From Adiantum capillus-veneris (taxonomy: Eukaryota; Streptophyta; Polypodiopsida; Polypodiales; Pteridaceae), in NCBI GenBank assembly GCA_014529385.2, contig CM043967.1, positions 87,465,278 through 87,529,277 of the forward strand: a stretch of DNA of 64,000 nt. Reading direction: 5' to 3'. The notes below the pieces were generated by a model. It did not search any database and was not told the DNA's origin. It was given only the letters and a program-made list of their open reading frames with translations. Below, one piece after another: positions 57,410 to 64,000 of this stretch (positions within the stretch are counted from its first letter, which is position 1; each line of letters starts with the position of its first letter). The position numbers and the translations under genes are program-made.

Positions 57410-58960
57410 TAGGAGTCTCTCTTCCACTCTCTCTCTCTAGGCATGGTCTCTTTAGGTCCCTAGAAGCAATCTCTTTGGGTGAGAATCGTGGCTTTTTGGG
57501 GGCTTTTCTAAAAATAGACAATTTTCTTGCCTAACCGGGCGGCCTTTCCCGTTTTGGAACTGTGTGTGTGGTGCATGATTTCGCGAGGAGTTTGTCTTGG
57601 AAGGGGCGCCATGGGGAGGTAGGGAAGTTGCCAAGAGCCTGCAGCCATAGCCGGCCTCACCTAGCCACACCATCCTCTCCTCGTACTCGCACTGTGAAGA
57701 GCTCGCTGCCTCCATTTTGTTTCCCTTCAAAAATTCTCTATTTTCACATTTGTGAGGACTTTTGGCCATTAGCCTTAGGCCTTGGCCACTACTAGTGGCC
57801 CTTTCCACAGGCAAGGCAGCGCCTTCGTGTGCCGGCAAGCCTCCCCTAAGTTCGGGCGATCTGGTGGAAGCCAAATGACCGCAAATACTTGTTGAGCAGG
57901 AATAACTTATCATTCCGAACCGGCTACAAACTAGATTTCACAGTTTCGCACACCACAAATTCTAACTGATTTTCTGTTTGCATAAGATGCAAATCCAGTT
58001 ATCGGCTACTACGCATTGATCCGTGTTTTCAAGTACATCCTCGGTTGCAAATCAATTGTTGATTTCACGGTTGCTTGGGATTTACAATCCGACTTCGAAT
58101 TCGACGTTTGGTTCAGTTGAAGACATAATTACCCAGTTAATTATCACAACCTGCTATGAGCTAGTGCTGAAGTTCCTCGGTGATTTCACCTCTTCGCCAA
58201 TTCTATCGGGACTTGAAATTCACCTTCTTTACGACCGCCGGTGAGGTTAGCACGGCTAACTACCTCTCTGTTCGATACGGCTACGAGTTTTTGTTTCACT
58301 CCAAGGTACTATTTCTCTTTTGTTCACACAACACAGATTCGCCTGTGTGAACATGTTTGACTTTGAATACCTGGAATTGGCTACACTTGTGGATGTCATG
58401 GGGCCGGATACTCTCACGGAGGGTACCATCATGGAAACAGGGATGGATGGTGCATACCCAGGTGATCAATCTCTGTCTCCTCATTTATCAAACCCTCCTC
58501 CTTAGAGTGTGTTGGATATTCTAGAGGATGACAGTCAATTGCCAGATGCCAGGGAGTTTGTCACTCGACAGGACTAGAAAACTTTTGATGCCCGATTTTG
58601 CAAGCTCGCTGTCAGGGTTAAAATCTTGGTTACACAAGTAGAAAATCTTACACAACTATTTACAGAATTCTACCAGAATCGGCTCTCCACTTTCCAACAA
58701 CCCAAGGGGTTGCCAATTTACCAGTTATGACCAAAGAGGTCCAACATGTCCGAAATAATTCGGTTGTCGGAACAAATCGGGACACAACCAACGTGGTCAA
58801 GAAGCACCTATCACCATCCGACTTTCAATGTGCAAAAAGTCAAAAATTATGCTTTATTTGCTTAAGAATGCATCAAAAAAAGCAGTGTCCACATGTCCAA
58901 CAACTTAAGCATGATGCATGAGTTCGTGATTTGACATAAACTCCTGCACGGCACAATAGT
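57410..58960 (+). pseudogene. Decayed Gag of element F
   Basis: After the primer site there is about 0.9 kb of leader. Gag-like pieces follow on the plus strand: 58320-58505 (acidic, 61 codons), a broken stretch with ILVTQVENLTQLFTEFYQNR (coiled-coil-like), and 58727-58921 with CFICLRMHQKKQC. The knuckle has spacing CX2CX3HX4C, as in element D. Stops separate the pieces. No pol follows in the next 2.5 kb. The longer minus-strand frame 57913-57452 has no motif and is taken as a shadow. Confidence 0.55.
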
Positions 58961-59847
58961 TATATGGCTTTTTAACATGTTATGCTTAGCCATTTTCTCA
59001 TACTTGAATATGGATTTTCAGCGTAATGTAAGTTTTTTTTGAATTGGGTACTGGTACGCCCCAATTGTTTTTCTGCCATAGTCATTTTTGGTACGACCAG
59101 TCACATCATCTCGGCTTATACGATCTGCCAAAAACATTATGAGATGCATGCAAGATCATTGAATTAGGGTGTATATGATACACGAGTCCTACAACTTTAC
59201 GTTTCGCATTTACTTTGGACAGTATTGTGAAAAGCCAAATGCTTGGCCCATTTCACATGACACAAGGATTCTATTCGTACTCCGATTAACTTGGCGACAA
59301 GAGCAGCTGGCAATCAAGTTCGGGGCACCTACATTATTCAGGATATCATCTCATCGAATCCCTACCAGTCTAACCGGTGCAAGGCACTTAGGGTGTTGAC
59401 TTTCACAGTTGTCACGGTAGCCACGGGCTTCCGTTTTTGTATGCAAGGCATGCTACCCAGATGGTATAAAGTACGCTATCACACAATCACTCTGTCAAGG
59501 ACACTATTAGTTATGCATTGTTTCCCATAATTTTCGGTTGCTATCAAGGCACACCACTAAAAAGAACCTAAAACTTCTACTGAATTCAGAACCCATACAC
59601 GGTAGACAGTCAAGATCTGACTTCTGTTCCCTCTCGTGATGTGAGCATCATATAGTCAGATGGTTGCATGATTATAGGATAAGCTGCCAGTCAGGCATAA
59701 GACATCTAAGCGCACACATTTTGGGCACACACAAACTATACATTTAAGTAAAGTTCCTCAGCCGAGCATGCTCTTCTGTTCGTTCTTCACCTCCTTTTCT
59801 AAGGAACAACATGAAAATTTTCTAGAAAGATTGGTTTCAGGTTTCTA
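58961..59847. other. Sequence downstream of the F gag, nothing recognised
   Basis: Short plus-strand open frames (59169-59399, 59291-59530) lack any RT, protease or integrase motif. It could be the non-coding rest of element F. Confidence 0.35.
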
Positions 59848-60000
59848 AGTTCTCCTGAGTCAAAATGCTCTAAAACTCTCACCTAGAAATTGGGCAAGGT
59901 GCCAGTCACATTAGTCAAGTTTCACCTACCGAGTTCTTCCGAGTCAAAATGCTCTAAAACTCTCAGCTAGAAAATGGGAAAGGTGCCAGTCACATTAGTC
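59848..60000. repeat. 84-bp tandem duplication
   Basis: GAGTCAAAATGCTCTAAAAC and GGTGCCAGTCACATTAGTC occur twice with a period of 84 bp (AGTTCT at 59848 and 59932) and few differences. Confidence 0.85.
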
Positions 60001-61727
60001 TTCATCGGTTTGATGCTTGAACACTAATTTCCATGATGGTTATGAACCACGCACGCTGGCTAAGAGCCATTGCTAGACCTAGGAAAAGATCCACTTGTTA
60101 GTATTCCTTGGACGATTGTTCTCAACATCGAACAGCTCTATACACATTGTTGTTAATTGACAAGCAAGCGTCTTGTCATCACGGATGTCATTACAGATGT
60201 TTAGGGTGTCATTTTTGCACTACATGTTTTTTAAGTTGCTTCCACTCAACCTGTACTACACGGTTAACTATGTTGGTTACCGTTATCTGCTCGTTGAGCA
60301 CTTTCTACAAAGAGTCTTATCAAGGGGTTTGACTACGTAGATTCTAATCCAAGGGAATTGTTTGCAAGGGCAACACCCCGGGTTCCTAGTGCAATGCTGT
60401 TTTTTTTCCGGTAGGGGACGTGCTCCTCTCCACTTGAATACGGGTAAGTGAACATTACGTTCAAATCTCTAGGTACGCATCTATTGATTTGGTGTTATTC
60501 CATTTTCAGTATGCTTTGCTTGGATTTTCAAGACGTATAAGTACGCTTGAATGTTACAGAGCCATGCCAAGGGCATGTTGGCACAAAGTACTTTGGGCCA
60601 AGTGTCCAATCTATCTTTCTGCCTTATGCTATTACGAACCTACTTGTAGGGTTCAATTTGGCACATGTTGTCACATGGGATACAACATGGTCTAGGAACT
60701 CAAGGAGTTTGGTTTAGCCAGTGGAGCAAGACTAATGAGGGTCCCTAACCAATGTTATACACTACTATGATTTCCTGTTTACCAGTCATCTCGCACGACT
60801 GTCTGTAAACCATGCAAAAAACACACTTCAGTATTTTCAGTTATCCAAGGGGATAAGCAGATTACAAAGATTAATCTTCTGCTAAGAGCATACATTAGCA
60901 CAACGCGTTTCTAAATAGATGATTTTTCTCCCTATTTTAGAATTTGCTTAAGTACGATTTTCAACTTTGAACACCTCTTGTGGTGGGGTTGGAGATTGTG
61001 TCAATACTTTCATACCTCAAGGACTTACCAAGTGTGCTGACAAATTATGTTGGCAAGTAACCTTCATTAGGGATGAATCTGTAATTCTATGTGTTCCATT
61101 ATGTTCAGAAGTCTAACATAAGGACACACCCTACTATACTTCTTCGCAGCTATGAAGCTTTTTAAGATACTCACACGAGTTGGAAATCTAGCTTTCAACT
61201 TCATGGATAGTCGCGCCAATGTTTTCTTGCTGTAAGGTCTCTGACCCCGATCAGAAAGAGCACCATTGTACCTTGAAATGAATATAAAGGAGAAAGTTAC
61301 TATTTTTAGCAGTTTTTCGAATTCTGTCAGTGTCATGATGTTTAGAATGTTTTAAAGCTTCGAAATGTGAATTAAAATAATTTTTGTAAAATAATTCCAA
61401 AAATAGTAAGTTTTTGGTCACCCGACCTGTCCAGTTTTGACCGTCTCGAAAAACTGCAACCGTATCCCTAATTTGAAAAAATGCATTTTCAGACCCTGGG
61501 GGCTGCTAAATATGGAAAGTACTTGGGCCAGTACGCCTTAGTTAGATCTTGCTATAGCAATTTTCGACATCAAAATCTGACTAATATGACCCGTTTTAGC
61601 CTAAAATCAAATTTTCCAAAAATTGAGCGGGGAGGCACCGGAGCCCGAGGCTATGTGGGAACAGGGTCTAGGCCACTCCGGGTCAGCTTTAGCAGCTAGG
61701 GGGCACCTTTTGTCCTTGTGGGAGTCT
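60001..61727. other. Intergenic sequence left of the second LTR-A
   Basis: No supported gene. Short frames such as 60108-60332 (Cys/His-rich by composition but without ordered spacing) and 61067-61336 (minus) show no recognisable domain. No polypurine tract immediately precedes 61728, so the LTR there is more likely a 5' LTR or a solo LTR than a 3' LTR. Confidence 0.4.
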
Positions 61728-64000
61728 TGGGAGAGTTTCCAAGCTTGCAACTAAGTGTGAGAGCCAGTTAACCAAGCCAACTGGACACTTGGTGGGTAGG
61801 CAACAGGACTTGCCATGCTTAACTGAAGTAGCTCCTAGATGTATATAGCAAGCAGGTTCCATTTTCAGCTTGAGGAGGCCTATTTAAAGGTGTGCTCACA
61901 CACACACACACACACATGCTCACACACACACCCAGTACACACACGCACACACACCTACACACCTTGGGAAGGTGCTGCCAGTACACACACAGTTTTTGAA
62001 GGAGAAGCAAGGTGGGAGGTGCTGCCGAAATTCTCATCTTGAGGATTCATTGGATCAAAAAATCAAGAGTATTCTCAGCCCCTAATCACGGTAATCATGT
62101 TTTAATTCCTGCTTTTCTTAATTCTCATCATTATTCTCCAAATTCCTCGTCTACTATGCCTACTTTTAGCTTTAATTCTCAATAGCTACTCTCTAAGTTT
62201 GCACAACTATACTCCATTACATAATCATCATTCAATCAGCTAAATTATGTAACCATTCATCATTCTTAATGAAGGATTAATACATGATTAGGAAAGATTC
62301 TCTCTCTAAGCAGCATAGTTAATAAATTGTCAGTAAGTAATAGTGTAGATTTGATGAAATTCATTCTTTTACCATTCAATAGTATTGTAATTAAATTAGA
62401 ATCAATTTTCTCCCACATTAAAATGTGATTAAGGATGAAAATTAAACTTTCATTAGGCCATTAAGAAGAGAATTTTCTATCACACATGCCTGCGGAAATT
62501 CTACATCTTCAAATTGCATCGGAAAGTGATTGAGTTGCCTACTTCATCTCTCTTGTAAACCAATTAGTAAAATTCTGAATTTCTTAATCATCTAAGCCAA
62601 GTGATTAACTTTAGAGCCAGTTCCCATAGGGCAAGTAAAGAACTACCCATAAAATTGCTAGGTCCCGAAAGAAAAATATAATCTCTTCAATAAGGAGGAT
62701 TCATTAATGATTCTAATCTGCAATTTGGTTTGTTATGATGCTCTCGGACCTTAGCTCTTTTTCTTGAAGTTTATCATTTAAAATAGTGAGTAAAAATGGC
62801 CTCGGTTTAAGAGAACTGGCTTCGGTGGTGCCCACGACCGCGAGGCGGGAACGAGCAATGTGAATGGAAAGGGAAAAGCTCCCATGGACGAACAAGCACC
62901 GTCCATCTCACGGGCCATTGACGAAGGAATGGAAGAGGTAGGTCATAATTTCATTCAAGTTGTTTAAGTTAACATTGCACACGTTTAACTAGGAAAGAAA
63001 ACATCCCCAAACATGTTGGAGGAATCCGACGGAAACATCGGCATTGAATTCATTTGTACATTAAAGTCTAAAGTAGGAAAGAAATGATTAATGAGGGTAT
63101 GCTATTTGCAATAGGAAAGAATGTCTGCTAGGGAAAATTTAGCTCGACATGTTCATTCAATTTCCAATGTTGAATTAGTCTTCACCCCCCTACTGATCAC
63201 AAGGGGCAGAGTTCCTCGTTAAGGGCTCTTGAATCCACGACTTGCTTTCTATGTTGTGGATACCCACGACTTGCTTTCTATGCGGTGGATACCCACGAAT
63301 TTCTTTCTATGCAGTGGGAACCCACGTCTTGCTTTCTATATGGTGGGAGTGTCCATGTCGTGCTTTCTATGCGGTGATCATACCTAGTTGAATGCGCAGC
63401 TAGGCGACAACGGGAGGAGTAAACTCTCGCTGGAGGGGGGATGTTGTACCTCCAGAACATTGGAATTTTAATGAATAAGTTTGAGTAGAATTTTAACTAG
63501 AATACTGTCTTGGTGCCGTTTGCAATACTGATTGAAGAGCTTTCTTAACGAACATTGTGATTCGAAATTTAATCAAGGAATGTTTATGTTGAACAATCAT
63601 TGTGGTAGTAATTAGGACACACAAGGAAGTGTGAGTGTGGGGGTGGAAAGTGGGGGCTTGGCTCAGGTTTCCAATCCATATGAGAAGGGTGGTTCCGATT
63701 GGTTGGGAACTCTCTGTCCCCATAGTGTTTAATTCGATACTAGTAATACTCATTGCCCCTACAATGGTGAAGTCTCGAGTGTACGTGCCTCTGAAACATG
63801 GGGAAAAAGGAACTTGAGGTTTCTCTCCTCTTGGAATGTGGGTCTTAGGATCGCTAGATAGGTTAAGTACGACTCCCCTAAGAGGTGGAGCTAGATCTCC
63901 TTGCTAGTAGGCTCGAACTCGACTCACTTTGTGATGAGAGATCGTCTGCTAGTTGAACCCTGAACTATTTTGTTTGCTTCCGCTATAGATCTAGTGGCCA
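61728..64000 (+). repeat. LTR of family A, plus-strand copy, cut by the window edge
   Basis: Starts TGGGAGAGTTTCCAAGC and is the near-identical reverse complement of 38607-36335. About 50 bp of the expected 2325 are missing at the right edge. It contains a TATA-like CTATTTAAAGG at about 61880, a CA microsatellite (61898-61960) and the CATAGAAAGC minisatellite (63230-63385). An initiator-Met primer site is predicted just beyond the window if this is a 5' LTR. Confidence 0.9.

Noticed and set aside
57452-57913. 153-codon minus-strand open frame
   Set aside because: No recognisable domain. It lies opposite the leader of element F, and composition alone (GC-rich stretch) explains the open frame.
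60108-60332. Cys/His-rich 74-codon frame as a zinc-finger peptide
   Set aside because: The cysteines and histidines do not follow any ordered finger or knuckle spacing.

Overview
The window looks like repeat-rich nuclear DNA of a land plant. It is AT-rich, carries long (TC)n/(AC)n microsatellites, and is filled with Ty3/gypsy LTR retrotransposons of the plant Tat/Athila type. The evidence is a second RNase H domain, a tRNA-Asp-like primer site and retropepsins of DGG type. A large non-seed plant or gymnosperm genome would fit, but the sequence does not fix the species. I see no tRNA or rRNA gene and no conventional housekeeping gene.

Layout. 1-8.4 kb is AT-rich intergenic DNA with microsatellites and two fold-back repeats. 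8.46-26.55 kb is a decayed minus-strand gypsy element (C) with ~375-bp LTRs at both ends. A plus-strand element (D, 15.19-25.28 kb) is nested inside it, between C's gag core and its zinc knuckles. D has Gag, a retropepsin and a second retropepsin-like domain, but no reverse transcriptase, RNase H or integrase. 26.55-29.9 kb is non-coding with a tandem repeat. 29.95-32.65 kb is a minus-strand remnant (E) related to D. In E the second retropepsin-like domain directly follows integrase, which suggests the full-length family order Gag-PR1-RT-RH-IN-PR2.

32.65-33.4 kb carries copies of a short repeat (core CCACCACTTGTCCAA on the opposite strand). 33.6-45.1 kb is a rearranged element B: its gag N-terminus and 5' LTR lie on the minus strand, and its gag C-terminus, pol and 3' LTR lie on the plus strand. 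Between the two halves sits a 2.3-kb LTR of another family (A). A second, inverted, nearly identical LTR-A occupies 61.73-64.0 kb and runs off the window. B's pol has two RNase H domains, and the second keeps all its catalytic residues. 45.1-45.85 kb is a minus-strand Copia gag/protease fragment.

45.87-50.04 kb holds more copies of the CCACCACTTGTCCAA repeat in plus orientation and a 90-bp minisatellite. Directly after the array comes the one intact long gene, 50478-53363. It encodes 961 residues with a DUF7869-like, possibly DDE/RNase H-fold, core. A conserved-looking N-terminal piece (50137-50460) lies one frame away and is preceded by a good splice acceptor. Downstream are a 3' terminus and LTR of family D (54.7 kb), microsatellites, a short candidate LTR with an initiator-Met primer site (57.2-57.4 kb), and a decayed Gag with a zinc knuckle (58.8 kb).

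Nothing here works as an operon. The coding capacity is mobile-element machinery in various stages of decay, plus the DUF7869-type gene, which stands out because it is open over its whole length.
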